Below, piece after piece: positions 11,105-22,536 of a DNA stretch of 64,000 nt. Where the stretch lies: positions 40,376,001-40,440,000 of the forward strand of contig CM032231.1 in the NCBI GenBank assembly GCA_019009955.1, written 5' to 3'. The position numbers were made by a program, and so were the translations under genes. Source of the DNA: Riptortus pedestris (taxonomy: Eukaryota > Arthropoda > Insecta > Hemiptera > Alydidae). Below the pieces are notes generated by a model, which was not told the DNA's origin, made no database searches, and worked only from the letters and a program-made list of their open reading frames with translations. Every line of letters starts with the position of its first letter. Position 1 is the stretch's first letter.

Positions 11105-12695
11105 GCTCCATGACATGTGATGGAGTGGGTGCGTTAAGAGGCGATCACTTGCGTTTCGACAATGAATTCCATGTAAGGCCTATGTCGTGTGATGGAGTGG
11201 TATGTATCATGGCAATCATTTGCTTATCCACTATGAAATCCATGTAAGACCCACGTTCTATGATGGAATGGTCTTGTATGTTGCTAATCATTTGCATATC
11301 TCCAATAAGTTCCAGCTAGATCCATGACATGTGATGGAGTGGGTGCGTTAAGAGGCGATCACTTGCGTTTCGACAATGAATTCCATGCAAGGCCTATGTC
11401 GTGTGTTGGAATGGTTATGTATCATGTCGACCATTTGCGTTTCGACAATGAATTCCATGCAAGGCCTATGTCGTGTGATAGAGTGGTATGTATCATGTCG
11501 ACCATTTGCGTTTCGACAATGAATTCCATGCAAGGCCTATGTCGTGTGATGGAATGGTTTGTATCATGTCGACCATTTGCGTTTCGACAATGAATTCCAT
11601 GCAAGGCCTATGTCGTGTGTTGGAATGGTTATGTATCATGTCGACCATTTGCGTTTCGACAATGAATTCCATGCAAGGCCTATGTCGTGTGATAGAGTGG
11701 TATGTATCATGTCGACCATTTGCGTTTCGACAATGAATTCCATGCAAGGCCTATGTCGTGTGATAGAGTGGTATGTATCATGTCGACCATTTGCGTTTCG
11801 ACAATGAATTCCATGCAAGGCCTATGTCGTGTGATAGAGTGGTATGTATCTTGTCGACCATTTGCGTTTCGTCAATGAATTCCATGCAAGGCCTATGTCG
11901 TGTGATGGAATGGTATGTATCATGTCGACCATTTGCGTATCCACAATGAATTCCGTGAAAGGCCTATGTCGTGTGATGGAGTGGTATGTATCATGTCGAC
12001 CATTTGCGTTTCGACAATGAATTCCATGCAAGGCCTATGTCGTGTGATAGAGTGGTATGTATCATGTCGACCATTTGCGTATCCACAATGAATTACGTGT
12101 AAGACCCATGTCAAGTGATAGAGTGGATGTATCATGTCGACCATTTGCGTTTCGACAATGAATTCCATGCAAGGCCTATGTCGTGTGATGGAATGGTATG
12201 TATCATGTCGACCATTTGCGTATCCACAATGAATTACGTGTAAGACCCATGTCAAGTGATAGAGTGGATGTATCATGTCGACCATTTGCGTATCCACAAT
12301 GAATTCCATGCAAGGCCTATGTCGTGTGATGGAATGGTATGTATCATGTCGACCATTTGCGTATCCACAATGAATTACGTGTAAGACCCATGTCAAGTGA
12401 TAGAGTGGATGTAACATGGGTATCATTTGCGTATCCACAATGAATTACATGTAAGACTCGTCCTATGATATAATGGTTATGTATGATGGCAATCATTTGG
12501 ATTTCCTCAATGAGTGTCAGTTAGGGCCATACCGTGGGATGAAGTTGATGTGTATCATGGCAATCATTTGTGTATTCACTATGAAATCTGTGTAAAACAC
12601 ATGTCCTATGGTGGAGTTGTTGTGTTTGAAGCCAATCATTTGCATTTCCCCAATGAGTTCCAGTTAGGCCCATGCCCTCTGGTGGAGTGAGTATT
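11105..12695. repeat. 71-bp tandem satellite with higher-order units
   Basis: About 22 units of ~71 bp, each with GTCGACCATTTGCG, (TTTCGA or TATCCA)CAATGAATT, and GGCCTATGTCGTGTGAT or a variant. The centre (about 11390-12060) is homogeneous. The right half alternates a TTTCGAC/CCATGCAAGG type with a TATCCAC/TACGTGTAAGACCC type, giving a 141-bp dimer period (variant starts near 12081, 12222 and 12363). At the left, TCCATGACATGTGATGGAGT recurs at 11107 and 11321, a three-unit step. Units at both edges are strongly diverged. Because 71 is not a multiple of 3, the open frames on both strands (up to 172 codons) read the unit in all phases and are not genes. Confidence 0.95.
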
Positions 12696-13934
12696 CGTCA
12701 CCCAGTCATGTAGAGTTTCAGCTACTAAAGATGCCTTGTTCTCTAACGCAGGTGGACTAAAACCTCTCAAGGCACTTCTCATCAAACGACGAGCTGCCGG
12801 AAGGTGACCACTTTTACAAGTTGGTAGATATGTGTTCTATATTTGGGATACTCACATGGATAATTGTAAAATTGTACGAGAGGGACCGGAGGTCGGATGA
12901 AAGTTCAGGACTTGCGGCCTTCCTGAACAATGCTTCGTCTAAGTTGCCTCAACTTTGCAACCCCCACTCCACCCTTAACACCACCCACCTTTTAGCCAAC
13001 CCCCACCCTTCCATCTCCTGTTACGGCTTTAATAACTTTCAAGTCCATTACAACTTTTCAGCGCTTCTCAACGTGACCACCACTACTCTCTATTTTACGG
13101 ATTATTAGTAACTAGAAGTCTGGGTCTTTCTGTCCTCGCGGGAAATTAAAATTCATATAAATGGTTGAAGCTCAATATTTCTTTTCTTTCACCACAAAAC
13201 CTGAGGTCTTTATTTTTGTAATGATCTGTGATTTATCTCTAGCAAAAATCCCGGCGTTTCCCCAAGGTTAAACCTTAAAAACCAAAGAATGTTCCGTTTA
13301 AATAAATATTGCTAGTCATACTTGATAACAGCAATACAAAGTCCACAACACGAAGTAGTTTAGAAAGCACGCAGTTCTCCTTAGATAGATTTTACTGCAC
13401 GCATATTTTAAAAGTGTGACCTTATCTTTTACAGAAGTGGAATATATATCTGCAGAAGATAACAAAATAAACGACTACAATATCTATTTTAACGCAATTT
13501 TGCTAGAAACTCGAAATATTTCGCCGTAGTTGAAAGCTTCTTCAGGAGTATTGGTACTTTAACCTAAACAATACCAGGTAATCCCATTGTCGAAGGTGTT
13601 GATCTACCTCTCTGGAGAGTAGAGTTGGATTTTAAGGTTTTTGACAAAACTGCCTGATGGGCAGCCGAACATAGAAAATCATATCAAGATATAATTGGAG
13701 TGAAGGACATATTTCAGTGTTTATTTTCTGCTGTCAATATTTTTAATTTTATAATTTATGCATCATAAGATTAGAAAAATTGTTAAAAATATAGAATAAT
13801 AAAAAGTGTTTGTTTGTCTCTTTTGGTTTAATTTTGCGACATGGGTGACATCACCGGATTTCCATGATGCCAAAGGAGTTTATTTTCTATCTTGTAATTC
13901 TGGCTTTCTCTATCACTAAATACCTAATGTAACA
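12696..13934. other. Non-coding stretch with a short unexplained frame
   Basis: An open frame at 12821-13108 (95 codons) overlaps a locally less AT-rich, C-rich stretch (about 12960-13080). Its translation has no motif I recognise and no splice or start context that would single it out. The rest is AT-rich. Confidence 0.4.
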
Positions 13935-14547
13935 CGTTACTATAAGTCGGATCGAAAAATATTATAGAACCAATGTTATTGAAAATTTAATGTCCTATAA
14001 ATGTTGTTATATACATATTTTCTTTATCATGGATATTAACCTACATATGTGGATTTTTTAGTTTTCACCTATCAGTAAACCTCCATTCCTACTTATGTCA
14101 TATTAACAAAAAAGTCCGTCACGCAGGGGCTGCGTAAACAAAGAATATTTCCCACGTGAAGTTTTACAATAGAGAAATTTCACATGAGCCGAGCAGTTAA
14201 GGAAACGGCCGAACTAGCTTTTGGCGGGAAAGTCACTCTCGTCCGTTAGCCTCAGATTTAATAGAAATGCAAATATCTCTGTTAATATTAAAGATAGAGA
14301 ATAAATGTATAGAACAATATTTATAGTAAATGTAATTTGCAATAAGATTGATTCTATACAGTGTTTCGATCCGACGTATAGTAACGGAGATATTTTGAAT
14401 TTTCGAAAAACCTCCCCTCTAACCCCCCCCCTTCCACTGGTCCGATTTGAGCCGTTAACGAACTTAATCTTTCTTTTTACATAAAACGACTAAATATCGA
14501 GTTTGGTACCGATCAAACAAAAATTGCGACCGCTACAGCGGTAACAG

Positions 14548-14605
<58 letters not shown>

Positions 14606-14840
14606 GTATATACAGTCTTGAACAGACCTCATTTTCGTCATCTATTTGATAGGATCGATGGACATTTGAAGAAAAATTTCGAAAATCCCGTCATGAGTAC
14701 GACCTCAATAGTGATTTCCCTTCAGGGAAATTTGCTAAAAAGCTTTTATATCGTGAACCATATTATTCTAAGTGTAAATACTAAATATTGTTTTCATTGA
14801 AACTATATTGTGTGAGACACATGCAAATAACTTATGTGAT
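13935..14840 (+). mobile_element. Family H copy 6 (type B), split by copy 7
   Basis: Plus-strand type B core from GTTACTATAAGTCGGATCG (about 13936) to CTTATGTCATATTAACAAAA at about 14110, resuming after copy 7 with AGCTTTTATATCGTGAACCA at 14740 and running to about 14840. The 5' part with the microsatellite and the 3' hairpin end are both missing. The break point shows where copy 7 landed. Confidence 0.75.
14110..14740 (-). mobile_element. Family H copy 7 (type A), nested in copy 6
   Basis: Complete minus-strand copy: hairpin end GTCCGTCACGCAGGGGCTGC at about 14114-14133, type A block near 14210-14235, (TA)n at 14551-14604, and the 5' end GATTTCCCTTCAGGGAAATTTGCTAAAA ending at about 14740 (one mismatch in each half of the palindrome). 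Flanked on both sides by host A-runs, with no visible longer duplication, which suits Helentron-type insertion in T/A runs. Confidence 0.85.
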
Positions 14841-15564
14841 GACATTATCTACTAAGTTTTGACGTGTCTTAACTCATAAATGTTTATTTATCTATACCAT
14901 ACTCAGTATTTAGTAATTTCAGTCGACACTAAATACCATATTTGTAATTGGCTGAATTCGGACCTGGAATACGAGAGGTTTAGAAGGGGGGGGGATTCAA
15001 AATTCAAAATATTTTGTTCATTTCAGTCAGAATCGGAACTCTAACATTTCTTGGCCTTTCTACTGCCTAAGAGTGATTTCGAACATTAGTATCATTGTTA
15101 TTGAGAGGGCCCAATCCGAAGAAAAAGTTAGCGATTGTACTGGAAACGAGTATAACGGAAAATAATTAATTGTAGCTAGAATCAGAAGAACAAATTAATT
15201 ATGATGAAAGCATCACATAGTCGCTTCTTCTTTGATACCGAAATGGTGACAAGGTGGAAAGCTAGTCAAACTGATTGGGAATATGAATCTACTGGCTTCT
15301 AGAAGATATTTAAAGATGGAGTACAAGTTGAAAATTATAAATCAATGCCTTTTCCATCCTTAATCTAACCTTTTCACTCTATTCCTCTAATTAAACTTCC
15401 TACGAATTTGTTTGAAGGAGGCAATGCTGGAATAACTTGGAGAACATTCAAAGACATCATTTTGCTAATACGTGCACTGCTATATTTTGTGTTCAGTGCA
15501 AGGATTAAAGGTCAACTCTGATACATTTGTGAATGCCCTCCTCTTCAACACTGGTCCGTATTAG
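14841..15564. other. Spacer with a short H core fragment
   Basis: At about 14946-15015, GGCTGAATTCGGACC followed by a G-run and ATTCAAAATATTTTG resembles the plus-strand family H core. The rest (to 15564) shows nothing recognisable. Confidence 0.45.
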
Positions 15565-16499
15565 AAAGTCCTTCACGCACGGGCTGCGTAAACTAAACAG
15601 ATTTCCCGCGTGTTGGTATGACACACGATTGATTTCTTCCCCACATATATTTTCTACATCTAATTAAAAATTCGATGACTAGAATTAGGGGTTTACTGAC
15701 GGAACCACAAAAGTCCGAGTAACTCGCTTAATATTTAATGTACAGATGAAGACAATAAAGTGGAGTATAATCCATCAGCTTATTGTTAATTAGGCATGTG
15801 AAGGCGTGGGGTTTGCTGATGGCTGAAAACTTAAAATTGCAAATATCTCCAGTAATACCTAAAACATAGAAAACATGTATACAAACATTTACAAAACATT
15901 GCATTTACAATAAGATTTTCTTTATATAATTTTTCGATCAGACGAATGATAACGGTGACATTTTGAATTTTTGAAATTAGTCGTATAAACCACCCCTCTT
16001 GTTAGTAGTATTTCAGCCTTTAACGAACTTAATCTTTAAGTTTTCATAAAACATTCAAATATTGCGTTTCTTTAACGATAAAACAAAAATTGCGACCGCT
16101 AGAGCGTTATCAAACAAATTAACACACACACAGATATATATATTATAATTAAAGGATAATTATGTTTATTAATATTTAAATTTAAACTATGCACCGGCTA
16201 CTTCTCAGGGTCTTATATTGCACGGCAAGCATTTTTTGTTTCCACCATCTCTGCTATAATAGCTAATTTATCTATTTAATCCGAGATATAGCACATTTAG
16301 GCTAGCTAATTAAAGAAACACTTACGCTCTTGTTGCATCTTGGGAGTCGACTGGTTCATTCTTCCTCCGAGATTGCCCTTTGGACTCATAGGGGTCCGCT
16401 CTCCTCCCTTGACAGGTGCTGCTACCTCGTTTGAAGCCTAGTACTAGTCACTCGGATCTCATAGATATAGAGACAGCGGAGAACCCAGACTCGACCGTT

Positions 16500-16563
<64 letters not shown>

Positions 16564-16708
16564 TATATATATATACATACAGTTATGAACGGACCTCATT
16601 TTCTTCATTTCCTTCGTATGATCGATGGACTCCTGAGGTCATTTTTCGAATATCGTTTCATGAGTACAACCTCAGTAGCTGATTTCCCATAAGGAAAATC
16701 AGCTAAAA
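15565..16708 (-). mobile_element. Family H copy 8, carrying a ~350-bp insert in its TA tract
   Basis: Minus-strand ends are present: GTCCTTCACGCACGGGCTGC at about 15568-15587 and TAAGGAAAATCAGCTAAAAG ending at about 16709. The 3' half is a B-like variant (AGGCGTGGGGTTTGCTGATG). The expected single TA tract is replaced by a short tract at about 16131-16145, then about 350 bp of unrelated, less AT-rich sequence (to about 16500), then (TA)n at 16502-16575. The insert has no clear ends of its own. Confidence 0.75.
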
Positions 16709-17734
16709 GCTAAGAACAGTCCAGGATGCTGAATCGTCGGACTTTATCTGAATGCTCAAGGATTGAGGATATTGTAGAAGTTGTACAAGAACTAAGCATT
16801 GAACCAATTTGGCAGACATTGAGAGATAAATCATTTAAGAAATGGAAAGGATTTGCATTTAAGTCATGTGCAAAAATTGTAATAGATTAAGGATTCCATA
16901 GGCTACTTTCAGCAAACAGAATTATGAAGCCCGTGGGGGGATTTTCGCCATATCGAAGGAGACCCCAAGCTGAACGAACTTGAGATCGGTTTATCACACC
17001 TAGCTGGTGGAGTCTAATATATTACTCTGAAAATCATATACAGGCCCATTAATGTTCAATGATCTTTATTATTTAAAAAAAAATTAATTATATGTACATA
17101 ATTATTATTTATTAACGTCCACTTTTTGCAACTGGGATTTAGGATGTTATTTAAAGAATTCCGTCACTAGATAATTTCCTTTGCCCAAGCGACAACTGGA
17201 GAAGTAATTTTATATTTTTAAAGATTCCCATTTTTATTAAACAATTATCAGGAACTGTATTCAGTTATTTATTATGAAAATTCAGAATCTAATTCTATTA
17301 AATGTACATACCTAAAGAAAATAACTGACCAATGTGAACATTTTATATCAGTATTGAGCCAAATTTGACATTGACAATATATTTTAATTTTATTGTTAGC
17401 GAAACATTTATATCAGATCCATAGCAATATCAAAAACGTATATACATAAGTTTTTTTTTTTCCATCAAAATTACTGAATAATTAAAAATCGATCCATCTG
17501 GTCGAGTTAAGAGTTTCTTACTTGAAAAATGTTGACACCGAAAAGAAAATATTTTTTCAAAAGTGGTGATATGTTGAATCACAAGTGCAACTCCATCAGT
17601 TTACGAGAATGATGATACAATTAAACACTTGAAAATTAATCTAATATCCAGTCATGAATGTGTTAAACCCCTCAAGGCATGATTGCATCGTGATCAAATA
17701 AGGCTACTGATAATATTGTTTCCCTCGTGAGCTA
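16709..17734. other. Non-coding stretch, nothing recognised
   Basis: AT-rich. GAAATGGAAAGGATTTGC and neighbouring sequence near 16840 give no sustained frame. No repeats found. Confidence 0.5.
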
Positions 17735-17858
17735 TTAGCAGATTTCCCTTGAGGGAAATCAGCTATTGAGGGTGTACTCATGACGGAATTTTCGACATTT
17801 TTCTTCAAATGTCCATCGATCCTACTTAGTAGATGACGAAAATGAGGTCCGTTCAAAA

Positions 17859-17898
<40 letters not shown>

Positions 17899-18982
17899 CT
17901 GTTACCGCTCTAGCGGTCGCAATTTTTGTTTGATCGTTACGAAACTCGAAATGTCGTCGTTTTATGTAAAAAGAAAGATTAAATTCGTTAATGGCTGAAA
18001 TCGGACCAGTGGGAGGGGGGGTTTAGAGGGGAGGATTTTCGAAAATTCGAAATATCTCCGTTACTATACGTCGGATCGAAACATTGTATAGAATCAATCT
18101 TATTGCAAATTACATTTACTATAAATATTGTTCTATACATATTTTCCGTATAATGAGTATTAACCGAGATATTTGTATTTTTTGTAATGAGTTCCGCTTT
18201 CAGTAAACCCCCACACCTACTAGGGACATATTAATAATAAACTGATATCTCATGAACCACCTCATTATTAGGTTAAATACAAAATATTGTTTTCAACAAA
18301 GCTTTATTTTACGAGGTACAAACAAATACATTTTGTTGACCCCCCCCCCCTTTTTTTCTTGGACTACAAAAATCTGAGTGATTGAGATAGAAATTATTTT
18401 GAATCATTTCAAATTACTCCACTAACTATAGTTAATAGTTTAAAATAAAAATAATATTTTATATTCAGATATATTTCTTTAATTGTTTGTTTTTCCGGTC
18501 TATCTATCGATACTGCGCTACAAGGTTGGCTAACCTGTTTGTTTACAATCCAGCCGTATTACGTTGTAGGGACTATTAACTTATATTGTAAATTCACGGA
18601 AAGATTTCTCATTGCCGTTTGTAATTATTCACTAATATTCACACCTGTATGTATATTTATCTATAGTATACCTTCGCTGGCTAACCTGCTTGTTCCTTAA
18701 TCATGTGAAAATCTCATAACCGTCTGAATCGTATTTTGCCCCCCCCCCTTTCTATTTTCTTCTCGGATTCCTAAATTTGGAATGGTTGTGATTAAAATTA
18801 TTCTGGTTTATTATTAATTACAGTACTAGATATAATAAATAGTTATGAATCAAATTTATAACCTATATTCAAATATATTTCCGTAATTGCTTTTATTTCC
18901 GGTTTTCGTGAAATTTCTCTATTCTAAATTTCAAGTGGGAAATCTGCTTAGTTTACGCAGCCCCTCCGTGACGGACTTTTTT
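17735..18982 (+). mobile_element. Family H copy 9 (type C), with internal duplication
   Basis: The longest copy, about 1,248 bp. 5' end TTAGCAGATTTCCCTTGAGG at 17735, (TA)n at 17862-17894, type A/B-shared core to about 18175, B block (18200-18330), then the type C block. The C block is present twice in diverged form (about 18340-18505 and 18735-18905; each runs from a C-run through ATTCA(G/A)ATATATTTC(T/C)(T/G)TAATTG to TTTCCGGT). The 3' end reads CAGCCCCTCCGTGACGGACT, with one base change in the hairpin. Confidence 0.85.
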
Positions 18983-19302
18983 ATTTTGAATGTGATATTT
19001 ATTAAAGGGCTCATTGCTAAGTCCAAATGAAACGGATTATCTACGGGTTACCTCCCTTTTCTAGCCAGGGTGGGGCTAAGGATTTTATTTAATGAGTTCG
19101 TCGCTAAACAAATCTATTGCCCAGGTGAGAATCTTACACACCGCCCTAGGTTCGCTATTTGAGATTAAGACCAGTTTATAACTTTAGATATCATTTTCCA
19201 GTGTATTATCTTTATAGTAGGCAGGTTTTGGTACGCAATGATATTTGTATCCAACTTGTTTGGTATTAGAGCCTAGTGGCATATTGTTCAACGCTATTGT
19301 TA
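18983..19302. other. Spacer, nothing recognised
   Basis: About 320 bp between H copy 9 and the Tc1-like element with no frame or repeat that I can identify. Confidence 0.5.
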
Positions 19303-19438
19303 TACACTCAGTGTCAAAATGTGACACACTTCAAAAATTGTTATCCCTAACCTCCCATCTTTGCAAATTACTCGTAAAACAGTAATAACATAATCCATCA
19401 CTCACCTGAAGTTAATCAGCAGCCTGCTTGTATTTGGG

Positions 19439-19735
19439 AATCAATCTTATTGCAAATTAAAATTACTATAAATATTTTTCTATATATGTATTCTGTATCT
19501 TGAATATTAACCGAGCTATTTGCATTTGTATGCATGTGTGTGGTCGGCAGGAATCGGTTGTTCTCGGGACTCTCTGCCGAGAGCTAGTGCGGCCCGTTTA
19601 GGTAACTATTCGTCCCTCGTGAATAGGTTTAGAGATTCCTTACTACTACTGTTGTTATTAGGCAGATTTCTCTATTGTAAAACTTCACGTGGGAAATCTG
19701 CTTAGTTTACACAGCCCCTGCTTGACGGATTTTTT
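19439..19735 (+). mobile_element. Family H 3' fragment (type A) inside the Tc1-like element
   Basis: Starts within the core (AATCAATCTTATTGCAAATT), runs through type A sequence (CTAGTGCGGCCCGTTTAGG) and ends at CAGCCCCTGCTTGACGGATT at about 19733. It is the left part of a 651-bp insertion that continues with ~300 bp of unrelated DNA and ends in (TA)n at 20033-20089. One copy of the H 5' end is not present. Confidence 0.8.
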
Positions 19736-20028
19736 TTTATTTTATTTTTCCATATACGTATAGAAAATTGAACTGAAGTAGAAAATTAATTTTGCATCTT
19801 ATATTCACGCGTCATCTACCCATATTCCAGAAAACCCAAGACGACGTCTGAAGCGTAAGTGGCCAAGAGATCTGCTTATGTAGTGCTCAGTATAACTCTA
19901 TATAGTACAATCCAATGTTCCCTCCAATGTGGGTATTGTATTCTTCCCACCTCTTGTCAATAATCAAGCCAATTGTTATTATCATTCATATCATTTCCTT
20001 GTAATATTTAATATGGTTGCAAATAAAC

Positions 20029-20089
<61 letters not shown>
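19736..20089. other. Right part of the insertion in the Tc1-like element
   Basis: About 300 bp of unassigned sequence followed by (TA)n at 20033-20089. Together with the H fragment to its left it forms one block absent from the Tc1-like terminal repeat. Confidence 0.55.
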
Positions 20090-20093
<4 letters not shown>

Positions 20094-20202
20094 AAGCCAA
20101 AAATATATACATTTTTTTTTAATTTTAGAATCAAGTTAAGGCCCGTTAAAATGTTGTGTAAAATGTGACACGCTCCCTGGTAAAAATAAATAATACTCAA
20201 TT

Positions 20203-20746
20203 TTAATATTTTGTGGCCTTTCCATCACCAGTTATTAATTCAAAAATTCTGTTTGGTAATGAATCGTACAATTGTTTGATTGTTTCTTGAGGTATTTCTT
20301 CCCATGAAGCCAGAATTGCAGATTTCAACTCGTCGATTGTTCCGACCTGTCTTGACTCAGAGTACACGTTTCTTGAAAGAATTCCCCAAACGTTTTTGAT
20401 AACGTTCAGGTCTGGGGAGACAGCAGGCCAGTCTAATTTGTCAATTGTGTTGCGAGTAAACCAGTCTTTAATAATTTTTGCTGAATGTATTGGGGCGTTA
20501 TCTTTGCTGGAAAACAGGTGTGCCTTCAGACATGTCATTGAAAGTCAACTTTTGTTCCACTAACAAAGTTTTATACTCAGCTGAGTTTATTTTTGATGAA
20601 ACAAATACCAAATTTACTTTTTTTTTGTAATCAATTGAAGCCCAAACCATAACTTTTCCTCCTCCCTTTTGACGCTTCGATAAAATATTTTCTTCTTTTC
20701 TTAGGTCATGAAAATAATACGAATATCCATCAGGACATTCTTCCAC
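20203..20746 (-). pseudogene. Tc1/mariner-type transposase fragment, catalytically broken
   Basis: Minus-strand reading in two frames, 20746-20498 and 20538-20203, joined by a frameshift near 20500-20520. The first part has PDGYSYYFHDLR and GGGKVMVWASIDY; the second has DNAPIHSAK, LDWPAVSPDLN and NVWGIL, which are the typical order and spacing of Tc1-like DD34E transposases. Counting from the D of DNAP, 34 residues separate it from the position of the catalytic glutamate, which is lysine here (IKNVWG instead of the usual IEN.WG; GAA to AAA). The first catalytic aspartate and the whole N-terminal helix-turn-helix region are missing. Cut-and-paste activity is therefore not expected. Confidence 0.85.
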
Positions 20747-20837
20747 TTCTCATGTCATCTTTAGTGATGAAAAAAAATTCAATCTGGATGGGCCTGATGG
20801 ATATTCGTATTATTTTCATGACCTAAGAAAAGAAGAA
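20690..20837. repeat. 45-bp perfect inverted repeat at the centre of the Tc1-like element
   Basis: 20690-20734 is perfectly complementary to 20793-20837; both encode PDGYSYYFHDLRKEE in opposite directions. The plus-strand copy reaches further upstream in the protein (SDEKKFNLDGPDGY, including the first catalytic D) and then decays at about 20950, with a stop in place of the W of VMVW. Confidence 0.9.
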
Positions 20838-21112
20838 TTTTTTTTTCGCGGTGTCAAAAGGGAAGGAGGAAACGTTATGGTTTAGGCTTCAATTGGTTAC
20901 AAAAAAAAAAGGAAATTTGGTATTTAACTTAATTCGAAAATTAAAAAAAAAATGTATTTATTTTTGGCTTGAGACCCAAATACAAGCAGGCTGCTGATTA
21001 ACTTCAGGTGAGTGATGGATAATTTTATTACTGTTTTACCAATAATTTGCAAAGATGGGAGGGTAGGCATAATAATTTTTGAAGTGTGTCTAACATTTTG
21101 ACACTGAATGTA

Positions 21113-22536
21113 GCTGTCCTGGTGTTGGGCGCAACATGGCCAATTGCTTCATATTTTATATACTCATTTTAAGCTTCTTGTGTTTTTTAAATATGTTTGC
21201 TCGGAATGCATTTATTTTCGATTGTTTGGAGTAAATTTTTAACTATTTTTTATATTTATATAGTTCCTATTAAAATTTCCTATTACTATTTACTTTCAGC
21301 CCTTATATTATAAGCTTCTAATGAAATAAAAACGATTTAATCAACAGCTACTTGTCAGTATACAAAAGTTATATTATACCGTTTTGTTGGGTAAATATAA
21401 CCTCTTTAAATTCACTTAACAATCTGTTGGGGGAAGGCCAATAATAAAAAAATAATCTCATAAGATTATTAAAACCATTTTTATTTCTCTACTTGTTTCG
21501 AGTCCCCTTGACAAATCAACAGGAGAAAATATAATACTACGAGTTATCTTTCTTCTCTAACGAGAATATAATCATTGTCATTATGTTTGTTTCGTGAGGA
21601 TTTAGGGCGAAAAAATACTATGATGTTGTTAAATTGTCAATATTGTAATTTTAATTGCCATAAGTATATGTGATTGTCCTTAAATAGACTCGTAAAATGA
21701 AGATAATGTATGACTAACCTTCTCAAAACCAGCTTTAATTTTGTATCTCTTTTTTCATAGAGTTTTCAGCAACGGACTAATGGGGCATAGAATAAGAGAT
21801 GAAGTCACCTGCATGAGATATTCACTCAGTCTAATCTTCAGCCAATGGATAGCGGACATGTACTATACCAAAGTTGTGTTCCCAGCTCCATACCCCAGTA
21901 ACTATTTACCTATTATTGAAACATCGAAAACCAATTTAAGATATAAAATGAATTCTTGTCCAAGAAGATACTAACTGGAACAAACATTCCGCTTAACAGT
22001 CAGTTAAAAAAAAAAAAAATAAAATAAAACTTTCAGAAGTTTGTAAAAATGTTTGTCCTTATTAAATTCAGGAAGGTGTTTTTATGGTGACGGGAATCCC
22101 TGAGTGAAATTGAATTTCACGGTCAAAGGTTCAGGGTGGGGGGCGAGAAAGAGGGAGGGGGGGGGAGGAGGGCTTTGCTCGCTTTCTTTTCAGCAATTTC
22201 TTCCGATCTGTTTCCCTTTCGTCGGTGTGCACCAATTCATGGTGCAAGACTCAAATCGGCGGGCCTGTATCGAAACATAAACTTTGAGCCACTTCACATT
22301 AACATGTACTAGCAACATCTAATAAATCCTTATAGGCAATTAATTAATTAATACTTAATAATTCATTGCAGCTGCCTTGGACAGCAATACGTGATATTTT
22401 ACTCATCTTCAAAATAGTAATGGCGAAAATTCCTATCAGTTATGTATTGCTCATGTCGAATATTTAATAGAACATTCAAATTATGTAGAATATGCAATTA
22501 TTGTAGTATAACTTCATGTTCAACTTGCCGTTGATT
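21113..22536. other. Non-coding stretch with one weak exon-like frame
   Basis: The frame at 21741-21974 (77 codons) follows a pyrimidine-rich TTTTTTCATAG that could act as a splice acceptor at about 21760, but nothing else supports a gene. A G-rich, purine-rich patch lies at 22130-22170. The rest is AT-rich. Confidence 0.35.

Larger units (their letters stand above)
19303..21112 (-). mobile_element. Tc1-like fold-back element, split by an H fragment
   Basis: Ends at TA on both sides (19303-19304 and 21111-21112). Terminal inverted repeats of about 130 bp or more run CACTCAGTGTCAAAATGTGA at 19305 and, inverted, CATTTTGACACTGAATG ending at 21110; both continue through CCTCCCATCTTTGC, GTTAATCAGCAGCCTGCTTG and TATTTGGG. 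At 19439-20089 the left repeat is interrupted; joining 19438 to 20090 restores it. The middle holds a transposase fragment on the minus strand and a shorter inverted copy of the same part on the plus strand. The N-terminal DNA-binding region is missing, so it is non-autonomous. Confidence 0.85.

Noticed and set aside
11920..12438. 172-codon frame on the minus strand, and several others on both strands across 11324-12438
   Set aside because: They read the 71-bp satellite; open frames appear in both strands and shift frame with each unit. No independent coding evidence.
12821..13108. 95-codon frame next to the 71-bp satellite
   Set aside because: No motif, composition changes within it and length is close to chance for this stretch.
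21741..21974. Possible terminal exon after TTTTTTCATAG
   Set aside because: A pyrimidine tract plus AG is common in AT-rich DNA; the 77-codon translation has no known motif and there is no partner exon nearby.
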